From Limanda limanda (taxonomy: Eukaryota; Chordata; Actinopteri; Pleuronectiformes; Pleuronectidae): DNA of 64,000 nucleotides. This document shows positions 46,049 through 58,879 of the stretch, piece by piece; the stretch's first letter is position 1; every line of letters starts with the position of its first letter. Position numbers and translations under genes: made by a program. The notes below the pieces were generated by a model. That model made no database searches. It was not told the origin of the DNA and was given only the letters and a program-made list of their open reading frames with translations. The stretch is from assembly GCF_963576545.1 (NCBI RefSeq), contig NC_083653.1:17752639-17816638 (forward strand). Direction: 5' to 3'.

Positions 46049-48599
46049 TTGTGCATTCCTCACTGCACCACTCTTAATCAAACGAGCTCTATCCCCTTGC
46101 GTCCTTTAATTTCTAAGTACAAACCTGAGCTGCATAGGAATCAGGATAAAGTCCGTTTCGTAATCCATGAAGCTGCATCACTTTAAATGATTATGAGAGT
46201 TAAAAGTTAAACTCCCTCTATTCTCTCTCTTTATTTTCTACCTCTCCCTGCTGTGAACTGTCAAATAAATCCAAAGTGCCCACGTCTGAAAAAAAAAGAA
46301 GAAGATGCAGGACAGCTACTTTAAGCATCCTGCCTCCGGGATGCAGCTTAAACTCATTTCTCAGCAGATGTCGGCCTCATTCCCTGCCACCAAACACCAC
46401 TGCTACCATTTACCCAGTGGACACACACAGCTCGCCAATTTGCAATTTTCATGTTTTAAATGTCAACCTGCAGTTGATTATGCAGTCGGCGTTGCCATTA
46501 AAGCTGAATCTCAAAAGAGTTTAATGCACTTTGAGCACAAAGGTTAGAAGGTGCCATTTTTTGAAAGGCGCCCATTTACATGATAAAGAGCACACACTGT
46601 CTGTAATCAAACAAGGCGGCCGTCGCCACGTGGCCTCACACACAGCACAGAGTGTAAGGTGGGCAGTATGAGCTGGTGAGGGAGATAGACATTTTTTTTG
46701 TTTTCCTGTTGAAACTTTATAACATGACAGTTAAAGATGAATGGGATGTCAGGACAAAAACGCCACCGAGAGCTTAGGGGTGGTTGATTGTAGTTGCTGC
46801 TGTCATTGTGAAATATCGACGTGAGACTGTGTCTCCCAAAAATTCTCTGTATCCGTGGATTTACAATACGGAGGGGGAAAGTTGTCTGGTGTCGACTCTG
46901 ACTAAAGCAATTTACATTTGCTGGATGCTCCCCACAGCAGAGAGCCATGCTGGGGTGACAGTCTTGCTGTAATGAGATATGTTGCTTTGTTTGTGGTGAT
47001 ATATGATCATCTGCCCATGTTTTGTTATGTAGTCAGAAATGTTATTTCACCATTATTTTCCTTTACCGTCTCAACTGCATCTGCTGCCTTCAGTGCAAAT
47101 TATTTTCCAAAAAGGCAATGTAAGAGTCACCTAGAGCTGAACATAAGGAACTGCTCATTTTGTTCTGACAAACTCTTATTACCTTCACTTCCTTGCATTG
47201 ATATAGTTTAAGTATAAATTTGTATGTGTAATTGTACATTAATAAACATTATATGAGCTATATACAAATATAGAATTATAATATAGAATTTACAAATAGG
47301 AAACATTTACTGTTTATGAAATATACAGTTTATATTAGTTATTATAAATATTTTTTGTACTGATTAAGACTCACAAAGCATGGAATTCATCATTTTAGGG
47401 GCAAAGTCATTTGGCCTCTGGTGTCACAAAGATTTTGTGAAATAAAAAGATTTGGAGATTACAAATAAATATATAAACTTTCTGATGAAATTATTATTCA
47501 CTTTTAACATGTGTCTGGTGTTTTTCTTGCACAAAAAAGGTCAATTGTGTCATAATTCTTAATTTTTTCAGAATTTCTAACAATAAATTAAACTATGGTG
47601 GTAATGGGAAAACACTCGCAAGTGCATGAAGGTCAGTCTCACGCGAAATAGATTCAGAGTGACTGGTGCACAGACTAAAGGCTGAAAGAGATGTTCTCAC
47701 AGGAGAACTGTATTGCATGCTACAACTGCAGCTGAAACACTGATGTCTGACTGTCTGCATGGACGGTGAAAACATTATGGACCATAGTACAAGCTCACAG
47801 CAGCTCGCGGTAGTGCAAGCACATGGTAGCATGCAAATCGCACCAAGTCAGAGTTTTCATGTCTTTATGAGAAGTGTAAAAAAAAAAATTGGGTTCATTT
47901 TGAAACTGTGGCAGGAACACATTAGAGTATGGCGGGCTGCCCCAGTTCAAGTACTGAATAGATCAGATATCAATCAGTAGATAACAATGTGCCCTATAGC
48001 TTGCTTGCCTGTATTTGGGTCCTTCCATTGCCAGTTCTTCTTCTCAGTCAGCCTCTAGTTTTTAAATTCAGCCTAATGTTGTGTGAAGCTAGCGTGCATA
48101 TGCTCACTACCCATCCAACTGCAACTGACACTTTGAAAACAACCTTGAGATTCAGACAGTGACAGGGACACAAAGGCCGTAGGACATATGATATTGTTTG
48201 GGGCATCGCTCTTATGACTGCTGTGAAATTCTTACTTTGGTCCTCTCAACAAATTAAGTTTACATACCACTTGAATATTTCATACAAAAAAACATCTATC
48301 TCAGTTTATGTGGTTTTAAGTGTTTTCAAATGTCAATTCTAAGTTGAAAAACTTCTAAGACCCCCCCCCCCCCCCAGCCCCTTAATATAAATATATATTT
48401 TAGGGTTCACAAAGTCAAATAGAAAATTAAAGTGTACCCAGTAATCTGAAAATTCCACGGCTCAAAGTCAAATCATATATTCTTGTTGTGCAAAGTGTCT
48501 TGGTCAAGTTCAGGCACTAAACATCAAGGATAAGACTTAACCTTTTAGCATAATGCAATCAAATACAACAACACTTCTAACCATGAGCTCAATAACCAA
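46049..48599. other. Non-coding stretch; possible conserved block 46260-46560
   Basis: Two plus-strand frames (46276-46524 and 46305-46547) are open over the same 250 bp, without recognisable domain; this block and 46720-46960 are repeat-free with balanced composition. From 47200 to 47600 the sequence is very AT-rich. An A9 run lies at 47880-47889 and a C15 run at 48361-48375. Confidence 0.4.
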
Positions 48600-48741
48600 C
48601 ATAAACTAGAGTTATCACTTTCTGACAGCGTCAACAAAGACTGGGAATTTATAGGCCTCACTGAGGTACAGTTTATGGCAGACCTGCTGTATTGGATTGT
48701 ATTAAATTGTATGGGTGTGTCTAATAAAGTGGGCAATGAGT
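48600..48741 (+). repeat. Dispersed fish repeat, 'cctaataaagtgg'-type end
   Basis: 'tttctgacagcgtcaacaa', 'gtacagtttatggcagacct' and 'tgctgtattggattgtatta' lead to the end 'gtctaataaagtgggcaatg' plus 'agtgta'. I recall this end from many fish genomes. The 5' end is not defined, and the superfamily is uncertain. Confidence 0.5.
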
Positions 48742-48769
48742 GTATGTTACATTATTTTTGCACATTGTT

Positions 48770-49720
48770 ATTTTCTTAGCACCTAGAGTGTCAGTAAGTG
48801 GACATAACAATAATACCATCACATGTCAGTAAATTAATAGAATTATAAATATATGGTAAATCCTAAATATTTAAAATGATAAATGGCTTATGGAAATCAA
48901 ACAAGCAGTAATGGAGAGAAATAACAATTATACCAGAAAAGTTAATTAAATTAAAAAAAACACAAAATTTGAATCTATCTATTTTTCTCCCACTTGACCC
49001 TTGGGGGCTGGATTTGTTATTAAATCAATCTGACTATATATTTATATCCATATTGAATATTTGACATGTTAATTAGCTGACGATAACATGATTTACAATA
49101 TTTAGTCTTATCAAATGTACAGGGAAATACTCATGGAATTACATTTATATATAGTCAAATTTTTTCTAGGCACAGTGAACAAATTTGTGTTTTCATTGAC
49201 TTCAGGAGAAAACTAAACAGTCGTACAAGTACATGTTCAATCCTACTATAAATCCATATGAATTATTTTAAATTATGATTATTGCATAATAGCATGGAAT
49301 AAAATATAGAGCAATCTGAAATATATGGAGGAAGACTACAATAGACTGTATTTATGAACAGTGAATAGATTTCTGTGTCTCTTCATTGAATGTCTGTCAA
49401 TGAACATAACAATGCCGGTACAGGTGGTTTGGTACAACTACATGTAAATATTTTAGATGTTCAATAGTTAACTATACCAATAAAATGTTAAGTGATGTAA
49501 AACCAGTAGAGGAACATTTTGTTATAATTTTATAATTGTTTATAATGTATTAGGGCTTTATTAAGTGAATACATCTGCAGGAAATCTGAAAAAAGAGGAA
49601 TGTTTTAGTTAAATTTTGTGTATTAGTTAATGATGTATTAGCTTTTATGCAGAGAGAATACATCTCTGTGTCTCTTTATAACTGTCTGTGAACATAACAA
49701 TTATTCTGCGAGAGGCGGTT
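48770..49720 (+). repeat. Degenerate long-period direct repeat, AT-rich
   Basis: Related segments recur. 'gtgaacaaatttgtgttttc...acaagtacatg' (about 49176-49235), 'gtgaatagatttctgtgtctc...acaactacatg' (about 49363-49445) and 'gagaatacatctctgtgtctc' (about 49653-49675) line up. 'gaacataacaat' follows at 49402 and 49689, and 'ggacataacaat' at about 48799. Spacing is roughly 190-300 bp, so the array is old and eroded. Confidence 0.45.
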
Positions 49721-51504
49721 AAATTCTCCTCACATAAAAGCTGAATTTTTGAGTGCTCAACCTTTACAATACGTCTTTATTTGGCCGCTGTGTAATTTCT
49801 GCACCGCAGCTCTGTTCTGGTCAAGCCACTCATCTTTCTGTACAATTTAACTGTCTCATTTCTTCACCAGAAAAGTGTTGCCATCACACAAGTGATTTAT
49901 ATCTTCCTTGTGTGTGTTTTTCCCTCGACTTCCTCCGACTTTTCTGGCAGGCTGAAATTGCTTTATTATTCCCCCCCGAGTCTGTCAAATCCCCCAGCAG
50001 CTACGAACTCATCACCCATCACTGGCTCTTTGTCTGAGAGGAAATAAAGTGTCTGCATTTCCTGGGTGACAGATTTGTGTAATCGTCCTTCGTCCAGGCT
50101 CGGGGAACAACTGAGTGGACACAGGAGGAGAGCAGAGGAGAAAAGCAGCCAAAGAGAGAAGGGCGATGCGAGAGGTTGGCCGATCAGTCTACCTTTTAAA
50201 GTGAAAATTGAGTTTCTTTGAAGGGGAGCTCCTCAGGTAGTGAGGGTCCAGGACCTTTCCTTTCGAGTTCTGAAAAGGAAAAAAGTCACTCTTCCAGCCC
50301 TCGCCTCAATCCAATACTTTAGTATTACTGGCTGACAAAAAAAAACGACAGCTGCAGTCCCACTGAAGGCTCCCTCTGCTATTCTGGGTGGTTTCCAGCA
50401 GCGCAGATCAATTCTGAGGTTGCTTTAGATTCACGATAGGTTCAGCTGACACCGTTTTAGACTTTTTTCTAAAAGTAAGTGCAGGTCTGGAAGGAAGACA
50501 CGGAGACAGATACTTTTGAAATTTAAAATGAACTGGGGAACTGGACCCTTAATTTGTTCAAATTGGTTGAGGACTTAGGCGGCCTTTGTCTTGTCTCTGT
50601 ATTTTCTTTAAAAAGGAACAGTTTAGATTTTCTTGGGAATATGCTAATTCAGTTCAAAGACAAAACTAAGATGAGAAGACTGATATTCTTCTCATGAAAG
50701 AATGTTAAATATGAACCTGGCGCCAACAGGTTATTAGTGATTGAACACAGATAGCAGTTAAAGCTCAGATGAGGTATTTTACAGGTTGGGGGTTTTGTGC
50801 CGTACTGTTTCCAGGCAGGAGGTGGTAACTGTCTGGAATCTCCCTGGTTTTCTGACAATTTCACACTGAAGACATGACTTCAAGTATTTTTATGCTTTGG
50901 TTTAATATCCATTCCATGTGTTTATTAATAATCTCAAGATGAGCTTGAAGGCGTTTTTTTTATTTTATACATTTGGACACAGGTAATTTAGCTGTTACCC
51001 CCGTTTCCAGTCTTTGTGATGAGCTAACTATCTCTTGGCTTTCGCTTTAGGTCATTCACGACTTCTGCATTTTAGTAGTTGTCAACTATTAGCAAAAAGT
51101 AGTCGACCAGTCAATCAATCACATGAGATAAGCTTTTTTTACCCTTAATGTGTTTGAGAGAGAGATTGAGTAATGTGCTGTGAGCAGCTCCGCATGAAAA
51201 GAGGAGACTACAGTAAAATATTAGAAAATCAATGTTTTATTCATTTTAATATTGTGGCTGGCCGCCATCAATATGTTAAACACTGCATGAAACAGTTGTA
51301 ATCTCCCAGATAAACACGGATGTTCACAGGTGGCACAACGTTCACAATTGTTTTGTTTCATTGAATTGAAGATCAACATTATATATATTAACATAACCTA
51401 CATTTGCCCTAAATGGTCAGTGTCTGGACAAATGTCTTGTTCAAGCACACTTACAGAACCTAGTCACCATACAGAAGGTGCATGGTGGTAAACGTTATTC
51501 CATA
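49721..51504. other. Non-coding stretch, nothing recognised
   Basis: Purine-rich segment near 50120-50165. A short 'gtagtcgaccagtcaatca' near 51100 resembles a decayed hAT end, but no partner was found. Frames show no domains. Confidence 0.4.
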
Positions 51505-51610
51505 TTGATTCTTGTTATTCTGGGTTTCTGCCCTCGTGGTTGAATGCACTTATTGTATGTTGCTTTGGATAAAAGCGTTGGCTAAATGAAATGTAATGTA
51601 ATGTAATATT
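51505..51610 (+). repeat. LINE/V-SINE-type 3' tail, second copy
   Basis: 'gaatgcacttattgtatgtt', 'gctttggataaaagcgttgg' and 'ctaaatgaaatgtaatgtaa' match the copy at 23900-23990 over about 80 bp. This copy keeps the terminal AATGT repeats. Confidence 0.7.
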
Positions 51611-54075
51611 GTGTGTGTATTGCACCTCAAGGACACGTTGGATTCATTTCTGCAGACGTGCACAACTTATGTGCACAGCCAACACAAAAAACAGATGCAG
51701 GATACACAAGGCAGCGATGATGCACACGTGTAGTTAAAAGCAAGTATATAACTTAAAGTCACGCACAAGAACCAGGTCTATGACCTGTCAACTACTTTTC
51801 AACAATAGCAACCCCTGTTGCATATCTACTGTGGATGCATTGCCACTGCCACTGCCATATTACTGCACTGTGCTACATCCACAGAAAAACTAAAACCACA
51901 CTGGCCTACAGAAATGCACAGTGTCAACTAGTGGACTTGAAAGTCAAGTTGTCTGTGAAACCTCTACTTATTATGTTTGACTGACGGATAGGAGAGATGG
52001 ATCGATCTTCTCATCCACTTCAGCCCGATTTTCCACTGAGGAACATGATGAAAAAGGTAATTGGGTGAAGCCAAATTGGTGTTCAATCTGCAGTTTCCAG
52101 ACGTTATGTGTTATGTTTGGACGTTGAGAAGCTCAGCGACACATCCGCCTTCTCCAACTCGATTTTTAGCATCTCAACAAATCAGCGACAACCGCAGCCG
52201 ATCATGGCTCAGAACAAGGTAACAGGACAAACCCTGGCAGAAGTTGGTGTAGTGTGAAACCCTATGGACGGCAAGATTCACAATAACAAGTTGTGTAGTG
52301 TGAACTGTGGAAACACAACAACATTGAAAGCCACGCCTGTTTTTTTTGCAACTTGAGGTTTTGAAATATCCTTTTCAGACAGTGTGCCTTTTTGACTTTG
52401 TAATGTGCAAAGCATTGAAATTTAGCTCAAAAGAAATGCATAGTTAGATCTTTCTTTGAACAGCCCTTCAATCCCTGTTGATTACCAGCAGCTACACACT
52501 CATCTTCAACAAAAATAACTTCAAAACTTTGTGTTGTAGTTGCTTGAGCTCTAACCAAGGCTACCAGCCAGCTTTAATTACAGTGACTTGTATTCAGTGA
52601 AGATGAACATAAATACCTAAAATTGCAGACGTGCTCACCACTGACCTCGCTGATGAATGCAGTTGTTCTCTATTTTTTTTTTTGTTCTTCTTACAGTTAA
52701 ACCTCGCAGCCTTTAAATGAAAGTTGTGGAAAACTGAGACTCTGTGAACGGCTGTAATCAACCTGTCATTTATTTTTTGGGCCCCACCAGACAAAACTCT
52801 CATCCATGAAAATCACATCAAAAGGGAAACATGGAAGAGAATCAAATTGACTGTTGATAGAAGAGGACCATGAACATTTCCAGCTTCCTCTCAGCTTGTT
52901 GTAGACCACAAATCGGACCGTTCCCGGTGGATACTCTACTGGCTGTTGGAAATAAAAGTCCTGGTCCAAAAACGAAATTGCAGAGACACTGAAGGGGCCA
53001 GCTTGTGCTTGTTCTCACAATAGGGGAAGTGTGAAGCCTGTAGCCAACTAAAAATCAAAATGTCAAGGACTCTCTTTAAAATCACATCCCAAGGCGTGTA
53101 AGTGTATAAAGCATCCAGTGGAAACAAATCCATGTAAGCAAATCGGGGATTGGCATTGATCCCTTCCCAAAGCTCAGAGATATTATCCGTACTTAAAAAC
53201 ATTTCTCGTCTTCTCACTCATCGCTTTGACCCCGCTTCCCCCGACTGCCCTGGACTCAACTGTTGAGGTCTCTCATGCTGCAGCTCTGCATATGGAAGAT
53301 CAGTTACTGCCAGTGGATATCGGCCCCGAGCCGTGCACTAAGCAAGCAACAACCAAAGCTTCTGCCTTGAAATGATGAACTCACTCCTGTCCCAGAGGAG
53401 GAGATGAAGTACCACAAGAGCGAATTCTTACAATTTCATTATTGATGCTTTGTGGTTGCTGCTCTACTCGTGTGCTCAGAGATGGATGTATTGATTTGTC
53501 TGTCGAATCGCTTAGTCCGACATGTTTTGTTGTCTTTGTTTGTTTTGTTTTCTTGATATCACAGTCACTTTCTTTGTCATTCACCATCTGTCAATCATGC
53601 CAATAGTATTTGCATTCTTAATTTTGTTTCCTAGGTGGAGCCCTAAACATGAATCTATAGACAAATCCCCCCCAAAAAACTGTGCAAAGATGTAACGTTG
53701 TCATATTGTTCAGCCACATCATTGCCAAATAGGAATTAGCTTCACCCTTAAAACCTATAGAGCTGAACAAAAAGGCCTTAAGGAATCTGAGCATTCGTTG
53801 AAAATGACGACCTAAAACCTGAGTGTTTTCTATAATGTGCTTCAATATCAATCTGTTTCGATTGTCAGCAGTTGTCTGAAATATGACTTTACTTTTCAGC
53901 AGACTAAGGGCACTGACAAAAACACTAGATTTCCCATTATGCATTTTGCCTTGCCTCATAGTATTCCAGCAAATTAAGATATATGCACACTACTCATCCG
54001 GCTCTAAAAGGGAGAAGTAAGCAAACGTCACATCTGGTCTAAAAAGGAATAAACCTGCATATGTTGCATTCCAGC
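51611..54075. other. Non-coding stretch, nothing recognised
   Basis: Block 52050-52320 has GC-richer words of MITE type ('agcgacacatccgcc', 'gcgacaaccgcagccg') without definable ends. A T12 run lies near 52671-52682. Frames up to 113 codons (53618-53959 minus) show no domain. Confidence 0.4.
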
Positions 54076-55000
54076 CTAATGGGCAGTGGTGGAATGTAAC
54101 GAAGTGTTTTTACTTCGTTACTGAAGTAAATTTTTACGTATCTGTACTTTACTTAAGTAAAAATAATAGTGCATACTTTTTACTTTTACTCCGTTACATT
54201 TTGCAGCTATTATCTATACTTTTACTCCGCTACATTTGTACAATATGTGTCGTTACTCGTTACATTTTATGAACACAGTTTCGCCAAAATGTTGCTGTGA
54301 CGGAGCGGCTCTGCCAGCGCTCCACACACGCACACACAGTCACACACGCAGCCACACACAAGCCAACAAACATTTCCACCGTTCCTGTTAAAGTTCGTAG
54401 TTGATCACTATCTAACCATCAGCTACTCTGTTTAGCGCTGGGCCGACGGAGGGTGCACACTCGTCAGCTCCGCATCTGGGTGACACACACACACACACAC
54501 ACACACACGCACGCGCACACACCGGAGCAACACTCTCATCACCTCTAAGTGCTCGTTCACTTCTCGTATTCACACACTTCTTGCGCAAGTTACCCAGGTG
54601 CACTACGTCACTCTCTGGGCCCGTTCCTTAAAGGGGCAGGCCATACCTGCAACAGCGCGTTTGGCAGCAGCACTACAACCTTGCCTGTTTTGCTGAAAAA
54701 ACATTAAACTGCTTATAATTATTACTAGTAGTGACATCTGTAGAGGCATGAGTATTACCAGTAGCTATATCTGCATTCTTTATCAAAATGGCACAGCCTA
54801 GACATTGAAAGACAACCCATTGCGTGAGTACTTTTACTTTTAATACTTAAAGTAAATTTAAAAGCAAGTACTTTTTACTTTTACTTAAGTAGGATTGTTG
54901 ATGTAGTACTTTTACTTTTACTTAAGTATATATTTTCCTGTGTACTTGTACTTTTACTTAAGTACTAAACTTCAGTACTTCCTCCACCACTGCTAATGGG
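54076..55000. mobile_element. Complete hAT MITE, 909 bp, with 8-bp duplication
   Basis: The element spans 54084-54992 and opens CAGTGGTGGAATGTAACG; it closes 'agtacttcctccaccactg'. CTAATGGG lies directly outside both ends (54076-54083 and 54993-55000), a perfect 8-bp duplication. Both flanking parts are dense in 'acttttacttaagta' words. The middle is GC-richer and holds an (AC)n run at 54483-54510. There is no transposase frame, so it is non-autonomous. Confidence 0.92.
54483..54521 (+). repeat. (AC)n microsatellite inside the MITE
   Basis: About 13 pure AC units followed by GCACGCGCACACAC. It produces the Cys/Val-rich minus frame 54412-54603. Confidence 0.85.
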
Positions 55001-55059
55001 TGAAAGCAGTGCAAAAATAAATCAAATTTGACTTGGTTTCCTAAAACAGAAGAAAAGCC

Positions 55060-55500
55060 AGGCAACAAACTCAAACACAGTTTCACATCAAATTGGCCGC
55101 CCACCGTGAAGTCCCCTTTTGGTTTGTGGACGGCCATTTTGAAGGCTTGAGTTTGTCATTTCGTCCAGCGCCAGATCGGTTTTTCGAAACCCTATTTGGA
55201 AGAGCGGGGGGAGACCTCCACCCATTGGATGGTACTAGCTGTCATCGCACGGTATCAACACCCCAATGCATACAGTACTTTATTGTCTACTTTTCTCTAG
55301 ATGGTATCATAATTTAATAAATAAAAATCATGCTTCATTGAAGAAGATTTGAAACTAGTGATTTACATCATGAACTTCTTAGGAATGAAAATATAAATCA
55401 AGTGAGTATTAGTCGTTTTCTCAGACTCGTTTTTGCAACCAATGGAGTCGCCATCTGCTGGTGATTTGAGAGCATACCTACACGTAGTCTATGTTCATAA
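55060..55500. repeat. Possible dispersed fish repeat
   Basis: 'ccaccgtgaagtcccctttt', 'ggccattttgaaggcttgag' and 'caatggagtcgccatctgct' resemble a widespread fish repeat containing 'cgccatct' and 'cattggctgcaaa'. No ends were found. The plus frame 55093-55317 would then be repeat sequence. Confidence 0.35.
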
Positions 55501-55559
55501 TCTGTGCAGAGAATGGATGGTCGAGTCTACTAAGAAGTAAGTCTTGTTAAAACTTTGGA

Positions 55560-55716
55560 AACCATTTCCAAATGTTACAGGCCACAAACCTGTTTATTGG
55601 AGGAGAAGCAGAGACAGGAGACGCTGGCTGTGTTCAGTCAGCAGGTTGTTTTCTGTCCTCATGAACACACTGAATTTCTCTGGCGTGGGATCAATAAAGT
55701 TTATCTTATCTAAACA
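55560..55716 (+). repeat. LINE 3' tail fragment (L2/Rex type)
   Basis: The sequence ends 'gaatttctctggcgtggga' then 'tcaataaagtttatcttatc', the same GGGATCAATAAAG tail design as at 31340 and, reversed, at 1871. Only the last 150 bp look related. Confidence 0.6.
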
Positions 55717-58189
55717 GGATGAAACAAACTGTTTTTCTTTTCTCCAAACACAAACCTGGTCTCTGTTCCTAGTGCCTGCTTTGACACAGATACATTTCCA
55801 GGCATATATTGAACATTCATATGTGAACCCACTGGTATAAAACTGAATACATATACAAAACTGCTATTTAGTTGAAAGGAAATATTTGATCTGTCAACGT
55901 GTTTCTTGACCACGGACAATATACAAAGAATAATGAGATGGCAGCTCCCAAAAAGTGAAGTAAAAGCATCTCTTTCCACACATGATGGTTTGCTGCAGTA
56001 TAGGATATAAGTCAAACCTCCTCCATGACAGTGAATGGGACATGGACCAAACTAAAAAGTCAAAGTACACATCCAATACATTTTGGTCAATGATGGTTTC
56101 TGTCAATTTAGGCAGCTCTTACCACATGAACTGGGGAAGTATAAAAAACCGGGTGAAACATTGTAAATAGACAATGAAACAGACTCACCACTTGCAGATG
56201 GAACTTGTGTCTGTTGCTGCATTCCCCTGATCACTACTGCACAGACTCTGGCAATGGCAACGTCAGTATCTGGGATATTTATGCGTCATTTTTCGACAGG
56301 TGGAGGAAGTGTAGATCCTTCGTCCATCTCACAGTTCTTCACCTCAGAAGGTCCCATCTCTCGGGTTGAGAAGTAGTTGTTCTGACTTAACTGAGTTCAT
56401 TTTCATTGAAGTTGAGGCTGTAAACAAAATGTGTCTTACGCATTAAGAGCATTAAAACAAAACCTTGACAACTGTTTCCAATATCTGAGAAGAGCTGAGA
56501 AAAGGGATGCGCATGTGTATTCTTAATTTGCAGTGCTCTGAGCTCTCTCGGCCAGCGTAGGAAGCCCATTTTTTCAGATTTTAACTCCATATTTAAACCC
56601 TTATATAACAACACACAGGACTCTGTTAACCTCTTTTGGTAATTTAACCCATTTCATTAGAGCCCGTTAACAAAAATGCATGGCTCTCTTGAAGTAATAT
56701 AATCATCTCTCACCAAACAGAAGCAGCTACATCTTCTTTGTTACAACAAGATAAAAAGGCTCATTGTGAAACATTGTGATGAGGGAACACACACTGACCT
56801 GTTTAGGAAAAGCAGACACAGTCCATGCTTGTTGCTTTTAATCAGCAGGTTGTTCTGTCACGCAGCCAAAAGATCACCTGTGCTCACGTGGTGGGTGCTT
56901 CCCCTTGTGGTGTGGCTGATCAACTTCATCTCCCCCCTGAAAAATGCCTCTTAGGCCATTATACAGACAAATACATTCAAGCGTTTCCCGTTGACGATGG
57001 TGAATAAATCAAATATTCCTTTGTGAACACACATTTATAGGTGTCACGTCAACCTGATTTAATTTGCTCTGTGGGTTTTCTCCAAGGCTTGTTCAGCTCT
57101 CAGCTCGAGCACGTTAATTAATGCTGGATGTAGAAAGCACAAAGGATCAGACTGTTCTGACCTCACGATTATTAAAACAAGCGGCGGTGAGAGCGGCGCA
57201 GCAGGTGATGTGAGGATGAAGGATTTCTGCCTCTGCATCAACAGAGTCTAAAGGAAAATATGCTGCGTGAAAGAAGGCCTGGAATGAGGTCAATAAGGTC
57301 AAAAATTATATCTAGGTACATGTTCACATCAGTCGATATTGATAAATATCTAAGTAAATAATAGATTATTAACATCAAATAAGATAAGAGCTTAGATAAA
57401 AGTGACACACAATATTCAATAGAGTTTATAGAATAAAACGATAGCGTATCAGTTATAAAAAATATGTTTAAAAAACAGAAACATAAAGTGTATCAGTGAC
57501 ATTTTAATATAAAGGATGTACGGAGTAAATGCAGAACCAGTGCATTGTATAAATAACAACATAAAAAAAAACAAGCTGCTTGAGACAGTGAAATAACTCT
57601 AAAACAAACTGGCAGACGTTCTGTAAAAGTTGTCCTATCACTCAAATTGTAATCTGACAAAAGAACACATGTAAAAAGAAAACAATAAGAACATATTGGC
57701 ATGGACAATGTCTTGTTTTCCCTCAGGGGGACTGATGCCTCACTTTCTAAAATCCAGCTTTACTGACTAAAACGTCTCTGAACAGCATCCCCCCTGACTG
57801 CAGTTGCCAAAATCCATACAAGCTCTGAGTTGATAGAAATGTTGATACGCGCGTCTGTGTTGCCCATAGGTGTCGAGCGGCTGGAGCACATCGGATGGAA
57901 GCTCTGCCAGTTTATTTCTCCAAGTGAGGAGAGGAATATTCACAGTTGGAGCACAATCCAGTTAAAAGTCATACATATTCTTCAAGTTCAGTTTAGCAAA
58001 TGTCACGAGAACCACTAAAAACTAAGGACAATGTCAAATCATTGATAAGAATTCTGTTATATTATATGGATCTGTAATTTCTCCGCTTTTCAGTATAATA
58101 AGGTCATATTGGTTGATGCTCACAGTTACAGCTGAATACAGTATTTGCTAGTTGAAAAATACTTGAATAAGACAAAAACGTGTATGGGG
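55717..58189. other. Non-coding stretch, nothing recognised
   Basis: Frames up to 101 codons have no domain. Block 56250-56700 and block 57050-57250 are repeat-free; 57300-57700 is AT-rich. Confidence 0.45.
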
Positions 58190-58430
58190 CGAACTCTTTG
58201 ATCAGCCTCACAGCAGAGCAGAGATATTCCCTCTGTGAGATTCTAAGCGAGCCTTGCCCTCCGAGCCAATCAGAGAAGGCCAAAGTCGATCAATACATCA
58301 ACATGGAGAAGAAGCTCTTCTGCTTTTTCTTGCTTGAACACGTTGCTGCGGCTGATTCGCAGGCCAGCGAGCTCCCGATTCCTTCTCGAGCTCAAACAGC
58401 ATATGTGATGATGGGTGGAGGGCTGGGCTG
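58190..58430. promoter_or_regulatory. Candidate conserved non-coding element
   Basis: Repeat-free, balanced block containing 'gagccaatcagagaagg' (a CCAAT-box-like core) and 'gttgctgcggctgattcg'. Several frames are open on both strands, including minus 58270-58857 (195 codons), none with a domain I know. A short (AT)n(GT)n run at about 58457-58479 follows. Confidence 0.28.
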
Positions 58431-58879
58431 AGCATGACAGAGGAGATACATACTGTATATATATATATATGTGTGTGTATAATGTGTTCGTAAGGCAATT
58501 TACAACACATATGCCAAGGGTGAAGCGGATAAGATGAACAGTTTGCTGGATATCGGTTCCACATACACACGGTATATTATCCTTATTATTACTTTTACCC
58601 TGATGAATCCCATACAAATCTGAAAATGTGGCCTCCCCAGAATTCACAGCTCCAATTGTTGTCCTGTGGAAAGATGCGCCCCTTCTGTAGTGTTTTTCTG
58701 GAAGGCTCACACCAACTGCCTGCTCCACCAACTTGGTTAAATTACACGATGTGAGAAGGCGGTGAGAGCTTGTTAAGCCTCTCTGATTGTTCTCCTCCAG
58801 AGCCCTTCGCCTATCTCTCCCCCGACGATGACTCTGCCCGGCATCACACCGGCTCAATTACCCGTGATGTATTCTCCCA

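Noticed and set aside
51060..51130. hAT terminal sequence ('gtagtcgaccagtcaatca')
   Set aside because: Only about 20 bp resemble a hAT end and no partner end or duplication was found.
58270..58857. 195-codon minus-strand frame
   Set aside because: It reads through an (AT)n/(GT)n run that gives HTHIYIYIQY-type sequence and shows no domain; unlikely to be coding.
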